A DNA stretch of 54,557 nt from Lachnospiraceae bacterium (GTDB lineage Bacteria > Bacillota > Clostridia > Lachnospirales > Lachnospiraceae). Positions 15,623-24,881 of this stretch are shown here, piece by piece (positions within the stretch are counted from its first letter, which is position 1; each line of letters starts with the position of its first letter). Under the pieces are notes generated by a model, which was not told the origin of the DNA, did no database searches, and saw only the letters and a program-made list of their open reading frames with translations. The position numbers and the translations under genes were made by a program. Location of the stretch: assembly GCA_017546025.1 (NCBI GenBank), contig JAFYYS010000032.1:1-54557 (forward strand), read 5' to 3'.

Positions 15623-16075
15623 GTGAGTGATGAAAGAGAATCGGTTCAGGTAACCAGGCTGAGCCGTTCGGCGAGACGGGAACAGGTATTTGTCGCCCTG
15701 TTCATGTCGGGTTTTTATGAGCCCTCGGAGATTGACGAGGCGCTGACGAATTATTTCGACATGCAGGACTATTCCGAAGTAATCCGGGAGAGCATTGTAA
15801 GCCGTTACCGTGCCGTAAAGGAGCAGGAGGGAACGATTGATTCCGTTCTTGCAGGGCTTGCCGTCGGCTGGGATTTGAGCCGTATGGGACGGGCCGAAAT
15901 CAACATTTTAAGGCAGGCTGTTTATGAGATCCTCTATGACGAGGACATCCCGGAGAAGGTTGCCGCCAACGAGGCGGTCGAGCTCGCCAAGAAGTACGGC
16001 GGAGCGGAAGCATCCGGCTTTGTAAACGGCATTCTCGGAAAGGTTATTCGAAAGAACCATGAATCCGATATTTAG
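15623..16075 (+). CDS. nusB: Transcription antitermination factor NusB
   Basis: NusB, 150 residues, binds boxA RNA with NusE (S10) to let polymerase read through the rRNA operons. The all-helical fold is recognisable: RRSARREQVFVALFMSGF-type N-terminus, SRMGRAEINILRQAVYEILYDEDIPEKVAANEAVELAKKYGGAEASGFVNGILGKV C-terminus in segments typical of NusB. It starts at GTG, with GGGAAGGAG upstream. The last 17 bases overlap the start of xseA, so translation is coupled. folD, which often lies between nusB and xseA in Bacillus, is missing. Confidence 0.96.
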   Translation: MSDERESVQVTRLSRSARREQVFVALFMSGFYEPSEIDEALTNYFDMQDYSEVIRESIVSRYRAVKEQEGTIDSVLAGLAVGWDLSRMGRAEINILRQAVYEILYDEDIPEKVAANEAVELAKKYGGAEASGFVNGILGKVIRKNHESDI

Positions 16076-17270
16076 CGTTTCGCAGCTTACGCTTTATCTG
16101 AAGAATCTTTTCACAAGAGACGAAACCCTCGCAAGACTGATTGTCGAGGGAGAGGTCTCCAACTGCAAATACCATACCTCCGGGCATGTGTATTTTACGC
16201 TGAAGGACAGCGGAGGCCAGCTGAAATGCGTGATGTTCGCTTCGAGCAGGACGAAAGGCCTGGCATTTTCCATGAAGGAAGGCGACAAGGTCCAGGTGCT
16301 CGGCCGGGTGTCCGTATACGAGCGGGACGGCAACTACCAGATGTATGCCGACCGGATTGTATTGGCGGGGCTCGGAGAGCTTTACGAGCGGTTCGAACAG
16401 CTGAAGAAGAAGCTGGCTGCGGAAGGACTTTTCGATGCGGCGCATAAAAAGCCGATTCCGCCCTATCCGAAGAAGATCGGCATTGTGACGTCACGGACGG
16501 GTGCCGCGCTGCAGGACATTTTAAGCATCCTGCACCGGAGAAATCCGTATGTGCAGCCGATACTTGCGCCGGCAACCGTGCAGGGCGAGGGCGCCTCGGA
16601 TACCGTTGTGAGAAGCATTAAGGCTTTGATCAAAGAGGGCGTCGACGTCATCATCGTCGGGCGAGGCGGCGGTTCCATCGAAGACTTATGGGCCTTCAAC
16701 GAGGAGAATGTTGCGCGGGCCGTCTATGACTGTCCGATTCCGGTCATTTCGTGCGTAGGGCACGAGACCGATACAACCATCATCGACTATGTCGCGGATT
16801 TGCGCGCGCCGACGCCGTCGGCCGCGGCGGAGATGTCGGTAAGGCTTGCCGAAGAGACGGAAGCCTGGTTTGCAGACTGCCACTCCAGACTTACGTGGGC
16901 CATGACGGACTGCATCGAAAAGAAACGTGAGAGAATTCAATACCTGATGCGCCTGATGACGGCGGAAAAGCCCGATGCAAGACTTGAAAGGCGCCGTGAG
17001 CAGGCGGAGCGGTTGCAGAAGGACTTAAGGGCTGCAATGGACGCTGTCCTGCAGCAGACAAGACACCGGCTGGCGCTTGATTCGGCCGCTCTTGACAGTC
17101 TTTCGCCGCTTAAGAAACTCGGAAGGGGCTACGGCTTCGTGGCGGAACCGGACGGAACGCCGGTAACGTCGGTAACTTCTAAGAATCCGGGCGACCGGAT
17201 CCATGTCATCCTCGGAGACGGGGAACTTATTTCGGAAGTGAAAGAGGTGACTCCATATGGACGGGAATAA
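16059..17270 (+). CDS. xseA: Exodeoxyribonuclease VII large subunit
   Basis: XseA, 403 residues, is the catalytic subunit of the single-strand-specific exonuclease VII. An N-terminal OB fold (about 1-105; FSVSQLTLYLKNLF, IVEGEVSN) binds DNA. The catalytic domain has IGIVTSRTGAALQDIL, IIVGRGGGSIEDLWAFNEE, and ISCVGHETDTTIIDYVADLRAPTPSAAAE in segments typical of the family. The C-terminus is coiled-coil and binds XseB. The start lies inside nusB and the end overlaps xseB by 14 bases, so the three genes are translationally coupled. Confidence 0.98.
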   Translation: MNPIFSVSQLTLYLKNLFTRDETLARLIVEGEVSNCKYHTSGHVYFTLKDSGGQLKCVMFASSRTKGLAFSMKEGDKVQVLGRVSVYERDGNYQMYADRIVLAGLGELYERFEQLKKKLAAEGLFDAAHKKPIPPYPKKIGIVTSRTGAALQDILSILHRRNPYVQPILAPATVQGEGASDTVVRSIKALIKEGVDVIIVGRGGGSIEDLWAFNEENVARAVYDCPIPVISCVGHETDTTIIDYVADLRAPTPSAAAEMSVRLAEETEAWFADCHSRLTWAMTDCIEKKRERIQYLMRLMTAEKPDARLERRREQAERLQKDLRAAMDAVLQQTRHRLALDSAALDSLSPLKKLGRGYGFVAEPDGTPVTSVTSKNPGDRIHVILGDGELISEVKEVTPYGRE

Positions 17271-17466
17271 GGAAATAACTTTGGAAGAACGCATGCAGCA
17301 GACCGAAGAGATTCTGCGCAAGATGGAAACGATGGAATTAACGCTTCAGGAATCCTTCAAGCTTTACCGTGAGGGAATGGAGCAGCTTCAGAAATGCAGC
17401 GAAATGATTGACTCCGTGGAGAAACAGCTGCAGATTATCGAGGAAGGCGGAAATACAGATGAGTGA
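17257..17466 (+). CDS. xseB: Exodeoxyribonuclease VII small subunit
   Basis: This 69-residue helical protein coats the coiled-coil of XseA to complete exonuclease VII. The family pattern LEERMQQTEEILRKMET, LTLQESFKLYREGMEQLQKC is intact. It overlaps xseA by 14 bases and the next gene by 8, and AAAGAGGTG is upstream. Length is normal for XseB. Confidence 0.95.
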   Translation: MDGNKEITLEERMQQTEEILRKMETMELTLQESFKLYREGMEQLQKCSEMIDSVEKQLQIIEEGGNTDE

Positions 17467-18379
17467 TCCGGCATTTTCGGAAATGCTTAAGATAAAAACC
17501 GAGCAGGTGACGGATATTGTCGCCGGCTTTCTTCCCGCAGAGGAGGGACGCCAGAGAATCCTTTTTGAGGCGATGAATTACAGTGTACTTGCAGGCGGCA
17601 AGCGGTTGAGACCGATGCTGATGCAGGAGACCTACCGTTATCTCGGCGGCGCGGCGGAACGGGAAGCAGACCTTCTTAACCCGTTCATGGCGGCGATGGA
17701 AATGATTCATTCCTATTCGCTCGTGCATGACGATCTGCCTGCGATGGACAACGATATGTACAGAAGAGGCAAGCTTACGACGCATGCGGCATACGGACAT
17801 GCGGTCGGCATTCTTGCAGGAGACGGTCTTTTGAACATGGCCTTTGAGACGGCCCTCAAGGTAAAGCCCGTAAGCGAACAGGAACGCGGAAGCGTGTTTC
17901 AGGCTTTGAAGGTTCTGTCGGATAAGGCCGGTGCTTTCGGCATGGTCGGCGGACAGACGGTTGACGTCATCGGAACCGGCAAGAACTTTACCGAGGAAGA
18001 GCTGATGTTCATCTACCGTTTAAAGACCGGCGCGCTCCTCGAGGCATCGATGATGATCGGTGCGATTCTTGCAGGCGCCGATACAGAGACGGTGAAGACC
18101 GTGGAGCAGGTTGCCGCGGATGTCGGCCTTGCTTTTCAGATTCAGGACGACATTCTCGATGTGACCAGTACCGTTGAGGAGCTCGGAAAAGCCGTATTCA
18201 GCGATGAAAAAAACAAGAAGACCACGTATGTGTCCCTTTTCGGAATCGAAGAATCCGGACGGACTGTGGAGCTTTTAACGAACAGAGCACTCGACAGACT
18301 TTCCGCAATCGGCGGAAAATGTGACGAAGACCGGTTCCTGAAGGAACTGCTTCTGTCCCTTGTACACAGAACAAAATAG
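17459..18379 (+). CDS. ispA: Farnesyl (polyprenyl) diphosphate synthase
   Basis: This 306-residue trans-prenyltransferase makes farnesyl or geranyl diphosphate from DMAPP and IPP for undecaprenyl and quinone synthesis. The first aspartate-rich motif is DDLPAMD, preceded by SLVHD. The second is DDILD. The GGKRLRPML region binds diphosphate. I choose the ATG at 17459, inside the xseB end, with GAGGAAGG upstream. It sits between xseB and dxs, the usual Bacillota order, so isoprenoid precursor supply and chain elongation are co-expressed. Confidence 0.96.
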   Translation: MSDPAFSEMLKIKTEQVTDIVAGFLPAEEGRQRILFEAMNYSVLAGGKRLRPMLMQETYRYLGGAAEREADLLNPFMAAMEMIHSYSLVHDDLPAMDNDMYRRGKLTTHAAYGHAVGILAGDGLLNMAFETALKVKPVSEQERGSVFQALKVLSDKAGAFGMVGGQTVDVIGTGKNFTEEELMFIYRLKTGALLEASMMIGAILAGADTETVKTVEQVAADVGLAFQIQDDILDVTSTVEELGKAVFSDEKNKKTTYVSLFGIEESGRTVELLTNRALDRLSAIGGKCDEDRFLKELLLSLVHRTK

Positions 18380-18403
18380 GAACAACGGTAACCATTTGTT
18401 TTC

Positions 18404-20278
18404 ATGACTAAGATACTTTCAAAAATCAATCAGGCCAATGACATCCGGAAGCTTCCCGAGGACCGGATGCCCGCGCTTGCCGCCGAAATCCGCCAATATA
18501 TCATTAAGGCGGTCAGCAAAAACGGCGGCCATCTTGCGAGCAACCTCGGCACCGTGGAACTGACCATTGCGCTCCACCGGTTTTTACATTTTCCGGAGGA
18601 CAGGCTTGTATTCGATGTCGGGCATCAGTGCTATACGCATAAGATTCTGACCGGACGGAAAGAGGCCATGATGGGCCTTCGGACGGAGGGCGGACTGAGC
18701 GGCTTTCCGAAGCGCAAGGAAAGCGACTGCGATGTAATCGATTCGGGCCACAGCTCGACCTCGGTAAGTGTTGCCCTGGGACTTGCGAAGGCAAGGGATC
18801 TTAAGGGAGAGAATTCCCGGATTGTCGCGGTCATCGGTGACGGCTCGCTTTCGGGCGGTCCCGCATATGAAGCGCTTAACAACGCCGGCCGCTGCAAGAC
18901 CAACCTGATCATCATTTTGAATGACAACGCCATGTCGATTTCGCCGAATGTCGGCGGCATGGCCAACTATCTGCGCACCGTCCGCATGAGCGCCAAGTAT
19001 ATCGATTTCAAGGGCAATGTGGAGCAGGTGCTGAACCGGACCGCGATGGGCTCGAAGGTCGCCAAGAAGCTGCAAAAGATGAAGGCGACATTCCGTTCCA
19101 TGGTCATTCCGGGAGAGTTTTTCACAGAGATGGGGCTGACTTATTTCGGCCCCGTTGACGGACACAATATGACCGAGCTCGGACGCGCCCTTGCGGCAGC
19201 GGAGAAGATTGACGGAGCCGTCATCATCCATGCGATTACGCAAAAAGGAAAAGGATATCGCTTCGCCGAGCAGGAGCCGAGCCGCTTCCACGGCATTCCG
19301 CCGTTCAATCCCGGAAACGGACGCCCGTTTGCCGGCATTGTCAAGGAAACGTATACGGATATATTCCGCGACGAGATTGTGAAGCTTGCGCAGAAAAATC
19401 CTTCCGTGCTTGCCGTGACGGCAGCCATGTCCGACGGAACGGGACTTGACCTGTTCCAGAACCTGTTTCCGGACCGGTTCTTCGACGTCGGAATCGCGGA
19501 GGGACATGCGGCATCGTTTGCCGCCGGCCTTTCGCTTGACGGCATGCATCCGGTGCTTGCGGTGTATTCCACGTTTTTACAGCGCGCTTATGACGAAATC
19601 CTTGAGGATATCTGCCTGAACGACCGTCCCGTGACGCTTGCGCTTGACCGCGCCGGCATCGTCGGTTCGGACGGCGAGACCCACCAGGGAATCTTCGATA
19701 TCGCATACTTAAGCCATATGCCGGGCATGACGCTGATGGCGCCGAGAAACGGCGCGGAGCTTCGTAAGATGCTTGCCTTTTCGGTGCAGTATCCGCACCC
19801 GTGTGCCGTCCGTTATCCGCGCGGCAGAAAGGATACCGAGTATCTGCCCGAATGCGCGGACATAGCATACGGCAAGGCGGAGGTTCTTCATCAGGGTAAC
19901 GGCATCGCGGTGATGTTCCTCGGAACACTTGCTTCCGAGGCAGAGGAGATTGCTTCCCATTTCCGCGGACTGGGCCGCGGCATAACCGTGGTAAATGCCA
20001 GGTTTGCCGCCCCGTTTGACCGCAATCTTATAAAAGAGCTTGCCGCAAACCACAGCCTTCTTGTGACGATGGAGGAAGGCGTTAAGACAGGCGGATTCGG
20101 AGAGCATGTGTCCTCATTTGTCATGGAGGAAGAGCTCCCGATGCATGTGATGACATGCGCGCTTAACGACACGTTCATTCCGCACGGTACCGACCGTGAG
20201 CTTCGAAAGAAATTCGGACTGTCGACGGAGGAAATCATCAGCCGCATCGAACAGTACCTGAAACGGCACGAATCATGA
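18404..20278 (+). CDS. dxs: 1-deoxy-D-xylulose-5-phosphate synthase
   Basis: DXS, 624 residues, is the thiamine diphosphate enzyme that starts the MEP isoprenoid pathway from pyruvate and glyceraldehyde 3-phosphate. Visible features are GHLASNLGTVELTIALH near the N-terminus, the His in DVGHQCYTHKILTGR, the ThDP-binding GDGSLSGGPAYEALNN...LNDNAMSISPN, the linker with FFTEMGLTYFGPVDGHN, and the transketolase-type middle domain with GIAEGHAASFAAGLS. The ribosome site is weak (GGAAC well upstream). The stop overlaps the tlyA start by 4 bases. All key motifs appear intact. Confidence 0.97.
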   Translation: MTKILSKINQANDIRKLPEDRMPALAAEIRQYIIKAVSKNGGHLASNLGTVELTIALHRFLHFPEDRLVFDVGHQCYTHKILTGRKEAMMGLRTEGGLSGFPKRKESDCDVIDSGHSSTSVSVALGLAKARDLKGENSRIVAVIGDGSLSGGPAYEALNNAGRCKTNLIIILNDNAMSISPNVGGMANYLRTVRMSAKYIDFKGNVEQVLNRTAMGSKVAKKLQKMKATFRSMVIPGEFFTEMGLTYFGPVDGHNMTELGRALAAAEKIDGAVIIHAITQKGKGYRFAEQEPSRFHGIPPFNPGNGRPFAGIVKETYTDIFRDEIVKLAQKNPSVLAVTAAMSDGTGLDLFQNLFPDRFFDVGIAEGHAASFAAGLSLDGMHPVLAVYSTFLQRAYDEILEDICLNDRPVTLALDRAGIVGSDGETHQGIFDIAYLSHMPGMTLMAPRNGAELRKMLAFSVQYPHPCAVRYPRGRKDTEYLPECADIAYGKAEVLHQGNGIAVMFLGTLASEAEEIASHFRGLGRGITVVNARFAAPFDRNLIKELAANHSLLVTMEEGVKTGGFGEHVSSFVMEEELPMHVMTCALNDTFIPHGTDRELRKKFGLSTEEIISRIEQYLKRHES

Positions 20279-21096
20279 AACAGCGTCTGGATGTTTATTT
20301 GACTGCAAACGGCCTCGTTTCTTCACGGGAGAAGGCCAAGGACCGCATTCTTGCGGGGGATGTGACGGTGAATAAAAAGCCCGTCGCTAAGCCCGGGTTT
20401 GAGGTCGGGCCGGACGATGTCGTCGAGCTCGGCGGAGAAGATATGCGGTATGTAAGCCGCGGCGGCTATAAGCTTGAAAAAGCGCTTACGGAGTTCGGAA
20501 TCAATCTGCATGGACTGACCTGCATCGATGCCGGCGCCTCGACGGGAGGCTTTACGGACTGCATGCTGCAGGCCGGGGCCGTGAAGGTTTATGCCGTCGA
20601 TGTCGGAACCGCACAGCTGCACGAATCGCTTCTTGAAGACCCGCGCGTCATATCGGTGGAACAGACCGATGTGCGGACGCTTCAGCCGGACATGGTTGAC
20701 GGCGGAGCGGATTTTCTGGCGGCGGATCTTTCGTTCATTTCGCTTTCGAAGGTGCTTCCGGTGTTTCTGCCGCTTCTTAAGGACGGCGGGCAGCTGGTCT
20801 GCCTGATTAAGCCGCAGTTTGAAGCGGGGCGCGAAGCCGTCGGGAAGAACGGAATCGTGAAGGACCGTAAGGCACATAAAAGCGTGCTGACGGAGGTGAC
20901 CAACCTTGCGTCAGACATGGGATTTTCCATAACGGGACTGACCTTTTCTCCAATCCGGGGAAGAGGAGGCAATATAGAATATCTCTTTGCGGGAAGAAAG
21001 ACCGGGCATTCTGCTCCGGGCATCTCCCCGAAAGAGGCAGAGAGGATTGTCGATGAAGCATTTTTGTATCATAGCCAATCAGGAAAAAGATCCTGA
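20275..21096 (+). CDS. tlyA: TlyA-family rRNA 2'-O-methyltransferase
   Basis: This is a 273-residue protein with an N-terminal S4 RNA-binding domain (about 1-65; QRLDVYLTANGLVSSREKAKDRI) and an FtsJ-like SAM domain (ASTGGFTDCMLQAGAVKVYAVDVG; AADLSFISL; LIKPQFEAGRE). TlyA proteins methylate 16S and/or 23S rRNA at cytidine 2'-OH and affect capreomycin sensitivity in other bacteria. Older literature calls them hemolysins, and a hemolytic role is not supported by this sequence. The start overlaps dxs by 4 bases, and the 3' end overlaps nadK by 44 bases. Confidence 0.94.
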   Translation: MKQRLDVYLTANGLVSSREKAKDRILAGDVTVNKKPVAKPGFEVGPDDVVELGGEDMRYVSRGGYKLEKALTEFGINLHGLTCIDAGASTGGFTDCMLQAGAVKVYAVDVGTAQLHESLLEDPRVISVEQTDVRTLQPDMVDGGADFLAADLSFISLSKVLPVFLPLLKDGGQLVCLIKPQFEAGREAVGKNGIVKDRKAHKSVLTEVTNLASDMGFSITGLTFSPIRGRGGNIEYLFAGRKTGHSAPGISPKEAERIVDEAFLYHSQSGKRS

Positions 21097-21883
21097 CGGC
21101 CGGGTCGCGGCGGAGCTTAAAAACACGCTTCGCGCCAACGGCTTTCAGGCTTATGTCATCGCGCCGCTTGTGCCGGGAACGGATTATAAACATGCGGAAA
21201 CGGAGGAGGGAACCGACTGTGCCATCATCTTAGGCGGAGACGGAACGTTTCTTCACGGCGCGAAGGCGCTTGCAAAAGGCGGGATTCCGATCATGGGAAT
21301 CAACCTCGGAAATCTCGGATTCTTGACGGCTGCCGAGCAGCAGGATACGGAGAAGGCCGTCAGACAGCTTGCCGCGGGGGAGTACGTCATCGAGAAGAGA
21401 ACGCTTCTTTCCGCTGCCTGCGGCGAAGACGGCACCGAACATAAGGCTTTGAACGACGTCGTCATTGCCCGAAGCGGTTTTTCGAGACTGATCAGGCTGC
21501 GTCTTTCCGTGAACGGGCAGGTCGTGCAGGACTATCAGGGCGACGGCGTCATCATCGCGACGCCGACGGGCTCGACCGGATACAGCCTGAGCGCCGGCGG
21601 ACCGGTTGTTTCCCCGGTTGCGAAAACGACCGTGATTACCCCGATTTGTCCGCATATGCTGTCGGCAAGACCGCTGATTGTTTCGGAGGACGACCGGATT
21701 ACCGTTGAAGTGCTTAGAAGCTCGCGTTCGATGGAGCAGGAGGCTTACGTGACCGTCGACGGCGACGAGGTTGCCGCGCTCAAGGTCGGAGACCGTGTGG
21801 ATATCGTTAAGGCGGAAAATACCATTTCCGTCGTTATGCTTAAAGACATTTCCTTCTGGGAAAAAGTCAGGGCAAAGCTTTGA
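21053..21883 (+). CDS. nadK: NAD kinase
   Basis: NAD kinase, 276 residues, makes NADP from NAD. The motifs present are ILGGDGTFLHG (catalytic Asp), GINLGNLGFL, ALNDVVIAR and GVIIATPTGSTGYSLSAGGPVV. The start is the ATG at 21053, preceded by GAGAGGA, within the last 44 bases of tlyA. The strong start context and the normal family N-terminus (MKHFCIIANQEKDP) make this more likely than the upstream in-frame ATG at 20987. The position between tlyA and argR is usual in Clostridia. Confidence 0.97.
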   Translation: MKHFCIIANQEKDPDGRVAAELKNTLRANGFQAYVIAPLVPGTDYKHAETEEGTDCAIILGGDGTFLHGAKALAKGGIPIMGINLGNLGFLTAAEQQDTEKAVRQLAAGEYVIEKRTLLSAACGEDGTEHKALNDVVIARSGFSRLIRLRLSVNGQVVQDYQGDGVIIATPTGSTGYSLSAGGPVVSPVAKTTVITPICPHMLSARPLIVSEDDRITVEVLRSSRSMEQEAYVTVDGDEVAALKVGDRVDIVKAENTISVVMLKDISFWEKVRAKL

Positions 21884-21911
21884 AGCAAAAGAATCGGAAA
21901 AGGAGAAGACC

Positions 21912-22367
21912 ATGAAGAACAAAAGACAGAGCAAGATTTTGGAAATCATTTCCACCAGGGAAGTCGGCACCCAGGAAGAACTTGCAGCGCTTTTACTGGA
22001 AGCCGGAATGCGCGTGACGCAGGCGACCATTTCCCGGGACATTCGCGAAATGAAGATTACGAAGATGCCGATTGACCGCGGAAGACAGCGCTATGTGGCC
22101 ATTTCCCGCGAGAACCGCAGCGAGGAAAGCAGGGAGCGTTTCATCCGGATCATCAAGGATGCCGTTGTTTCCCTTGATGCCGCGCAGAACATCATTGTCA
22201 TCCGCACGAGTGCGGGTATGGCGATGGCAGTTGCCGCCGCTTTGGACGGGCTTTCGATGCCCGCAATCGTCGGCTCACTGGCCGGTGACGATACGGTTTT
22301 CTGCGCCGCAAAGAGCGCGGACGCCGCAGAGGAAGTCATCAGAAAGATTAAGGAACTCATTCGCTGA
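21912..22367 (+). CDS. argR: Arginine repressor ArgR/AhrC
   Basis: ArgR, 151 residues, is the hexameric arginine-dependent regulator of arginine synthesis and breakdown. An N-terminal winged helix (RQSKILEIISTREVGTQEELAALL, TQATISRDIREMKI) binds ARG boxes. The C-terminal domain, with IVIRTSAGMAMAVAAALD and GSLAGDDTVFCA, binds arginine and forms the hexamer. It starts at 21912 behind AGGAGAAG. No arginine genes are nearby. The location between nadK and recN follows the Bacillus ahrC-recN order. Confidence 0.97.
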   Translation: MKNKRQSKILEIISTREVGTQEELAALLLEAGMRVTQATISRDIREMKITKMPIDRGRQRYVAISRENRSEESRERFIRIIKDAVVSLDAAQNIIVIRTSAGMAMAVAAALDGLSMPAIVGSLAGDDTVFCAAKSADAAEEVIRKIKELIR

Positions 22368-22410
22368 GAATCAAAAAGCTTAGCTTTAAAAAGAAAGGAT
22401 TTACCGTATT

Positions 22411-23151
22411 ATGTCAGGACATTCCAAATTTGCCAACATCAAGCACAAGAAAGAAAAGAACGATGCCGCGAAGGGTAAGGTGTTTACCCGCCTCGGCAGA
22501 GAAATCGCCGTTGCCGTTAAGGAAGGCGGTCCGGATCCGAACAACAACAGCAAGCTGAAGGACGTCATTGCAAAGGCAAAGTCCAACAACATGCCGAACG
22601 ACACGATTGACCGAAGCATCAAAAAGGCTGCCGGCGACGCCAATGCCGTGAACTACGAGCACGTTTCCTACGAAGGCTACGGCCCGAAGGGCATTGCCAT
22701 TATCGTTGAGGCGCTTACCGACAACAAAAACCGTACCGCGGCCAACATCCGCAGCGCGTTCACGAAGGGAAACGGCAGCATCGGTACTCCCGGCTGCGTA
22801 TCGTTCATGTTCGATGAAAAAGGGCAGATCATCATCGACAAGGAAGAGTGCGATATGGATCCCGACGATCTGATGATGCTTGCGCTCGACGCAGGTGCCG
22901 AAGACTTCTCGGACGATGAAGATTCCTACGAGATTCTGACCGATCCGGATTCGTTCTCCGCCGTACGCGAAGCTTTGGAGGCACAGGGCATTCCGATGGC
23001 GCAGGCCGAAGTGACCAAGCTTCCGCAGACCGAAGTGGAGCTGACCGACGAGCAGGACATCAAGATGTTCAACCGTACACTTGATCTTTTGGACGATGAC
23101 GACGATGTACAGGACGTGTACCACAACGGCATTCTTCCTGACGAAGAGTAG
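22411..23151 (+). CDS. YebC/PmpR family protein (TACO1 type)
   Basis: This is a 246-residue YebC-family protein. The family was long annotated as transcription regulators. Recent work on YebC/TACO1 points to a role in translation of proline-rich or stall-prone sequences. The signature MSGHSKFANIKHKKEKNDAAKGKVFTRL (in part), YEGYGPKGIAIIVEALTDN and NGSIGTPGCVSFMF is complete, and the C-terminal domain is acidic. AAAGGA precedes the ATG. Insertion of this gene between argR and recN is not the Bacillus order. Confidence 0.95.
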   Translation: MSGHSKFANIKHKKEKNDAAKGKVFTRLGREIAVAVKEGGPDPNNNSKLKDVIAKAKSNNMPNDTIDRSIKKAAGDANAVNYEHVSYEGYGPKGIAIIVEALTDNKNRTAANIRSAFTKGNGSIGTPGCVSFMFDEKGQIIIDKEECDMDPDDLMMLALDAGAEDFSDDEDSYEILTDPDSFSAVREALEAQGIPMAQAEVTKLPQTEVELTDEQDIKMFNRTLDLLDDDDDVQDVYHNGILPDEE

Positions 23152-23189
23152 TCGTATCACATTTTCCCGGGGAGAGGGAAAGGGCGATT

Positions 23190-24860
23190 ATGCTATTAAG
23201 TTTGCATGTCAAGAATTTTGCGATTATTGACGAGGTTTACGTGGATTTCGGCCCCGGAATGAACATCCTGACGGGTGAAACCGGCGCCGGCAAATCGATT
23301 CTTCTCGGTTCCGTCAGCGCCGCCCTCGGCGGACGGGTGAACCGCGAGATGCTCGGCAGAAACGCCGACTATGCGCTTGCGGAGCTCGTGTTTGACGGCG
23401 AGAACGAAACCGTCAGGGAACTCCTCAAAAAACAGGAGCTTCCGATTGAGGAAAATCTGATCATTTCCCGCCGCATTTCCGACAACGGCCGAAGCATCAG
23501 CCGCGTAAACGGCGAGGCGGTCAGCACGGCTTTTTTGAAGGAACTGGCAGACTGTCTTTTGGAGGTTTACGGGCAGCACGAGTATCAGACGCTTCTTTCG
23601 GAGAAGAACCAGCTGCATCTTTTGGACCGGTTCGACCGGGAGCACAGTGAGCCGCTGCTTCTTAAGATTTCGGAAGAATACGCGGAGTACCGGCGCGCCG
23701 AAAAGGAATATGCCGAGGCGCTCGGGCATGCGGAAGGACGGACAAGAGAACTGTCGCTTTTACAGTATGAGCATGACGAGATTGAAAAGGCGGCACTGAA
23801 GCCCGGTGAGGATACCGCTTTAGAGGAACGTTACCGGGTGCTTGCCAACCAGAGCCGGATTTTAGAGGCGGTTTCGGAGGCGGACAGAGTGCTTCATACC
23901 GATTCGGACTGTGCTTCGGATAAGCTCGGGAGAGCGTTAAGGCTGCTTTCCCGTGTGACGGAATACGACACGAAGCTTTCGGATATCAGTTCGGATCTTG
24001 AGCAGATTGAAGAGCAGCTGACCGATATCGGCTGCAGGCTTTCGGATTACCGCGACGAGGCCGAGGGAGACCCCGAGGAGCTCAACTACACGGAGGAGCG
24101 GCTGAATCTGATCAACCGTCTGAAGTCGAAATACGGAAAGACGCTTGAGGACATTGCCGCATACGATGCTGACCTCACGGACCGCATCGAAAAACTGACA
24201 GACTTTGACCGGTATCTTGCGGATCTGCAGAAGACCGTGAAGAGTAAAGAGAAGAGCCTGAAGGCGCTTTGCGAAAGCCTGACGGATGTCAGACTGAAGG
24301 CGGCGCAGGAACTGACCGTTTCGATTACGGAAGCGTTGAAGGAACTGAATTTTCCGTCGGCAGTATTCCGGATTGACCGGACGGAGGCTCCGCTTTCCGC
24401 AGACGGTTGCGACACGGTGACGTTCATGATTTCCGCAAATCCCGGGGAGCCGGTAAGAGCGCTTTCAAAGGTTGCGAGCGGCGGTGAGCTGTCGCGTATC
24501 AGCCTTGCGGTGAAGTCGGTATTTGCCGGAAAGGATGAAATCGAAACGCTGATCCTCGATGAGATTGACTCCGGAATCAGCGGAAGAACCGCACAGAAGG
24601 TTGCCGAAAAGATGGCAGCCATCTCGGTGGAACATCAGGTTTTGTGCATCACGCATCTGCCGCAGATTGCGGCCATGGCCGACCGGCACTTCCTGATTGA
24701 CAAGACGACGGACGGACAGTCGACGAAGACCGTCGTGAAACCGCTTTCCGAACAGGAGACGGTTGATGAACTCGCAAGAATGCTCGGGGGAGCGGAGATT
24801 ACCGATTCCGTCCGACAGAATGCAAAAGAAATGAGAATGCTTGCCAAAAAGAAATCCTGA
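23190..24860 (+). CDS. recN: DNA repair protein RecN
   Basis: RecN, 556 residues, is an SMC-like ATPase that acts at double-strand breaks. Walker A is GETGAGKSIL near residue 30, followed by a coiled-coil arm with central hinge and return arm (about 155-370). The ABC signature is ASGGELSRISLAVK and Walker B is TLILDEIDSGISG, followed by the ITHLPQIAAMAD histidine loop. GGGGAGAGGG precedes the ATG. In spore formers spoIVB and spo0A usually follow recN, but here glycogen synthase does. Confidence 0.98.
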   Translation: MLLSLHVKNFAIIDEVYVDFGPGMNILTGETGAGKSILLGSVSAALGGRVNREMLGRNADYALAELVFDGENETVRELLKKQELPIEENLIISRRISDNGRSISRVNGEAVSTAFLKELADCLLEVYGQHEYQTLLSEKNQLHLLDRFDREHSEPLLLKISEEYAEYRRAEKEYAEALGHAEGRTRELSLLQYEHDEIEKAALKPGEDTALEERYRVLANQSRILEAVSEADRVLHTDSDCASDKLGRALRLLSRVTEYDTKLSDISSDLEQIEEQLTDIGCRLSDYRDEAEGDPEELNYTEERLNLINRLKSKYGKTLEDIAAYDADLTDRIEKLTDFDRYLADLQKTVKSKEKSLKALCESLTDVRLKAAQELTVSITEALKELNFPSAVFRIDRTEAPLSADGCDTVTFMISANPGEPVRALSKVASGGELSRISLAVKSVFAGKDEIETLILDEIDSGISGRTAQKVAEKMAAISVEHQVLCITHLPQIAAMADRHFLIDKTTDGQSTKTVVKPLSEQETVDELARMLGGAEITDSVRQNAKEMRMLAKKKS

Positions 24861-24881
24861 CAGTTCAGGTTTGGAGGTATT

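Noticed and set aside
18584-19549. 321-codon minus-strand frame opposite dxs
   Set aside because: Shadow of dxs. No family resemblance.
20275-21096. Hemolysin annotation for the TlyA-family gene
   Set aside because: The sequence shows S4 and FtsJ methyltransferase domains, so an rRNA methylation role is the supported reading.
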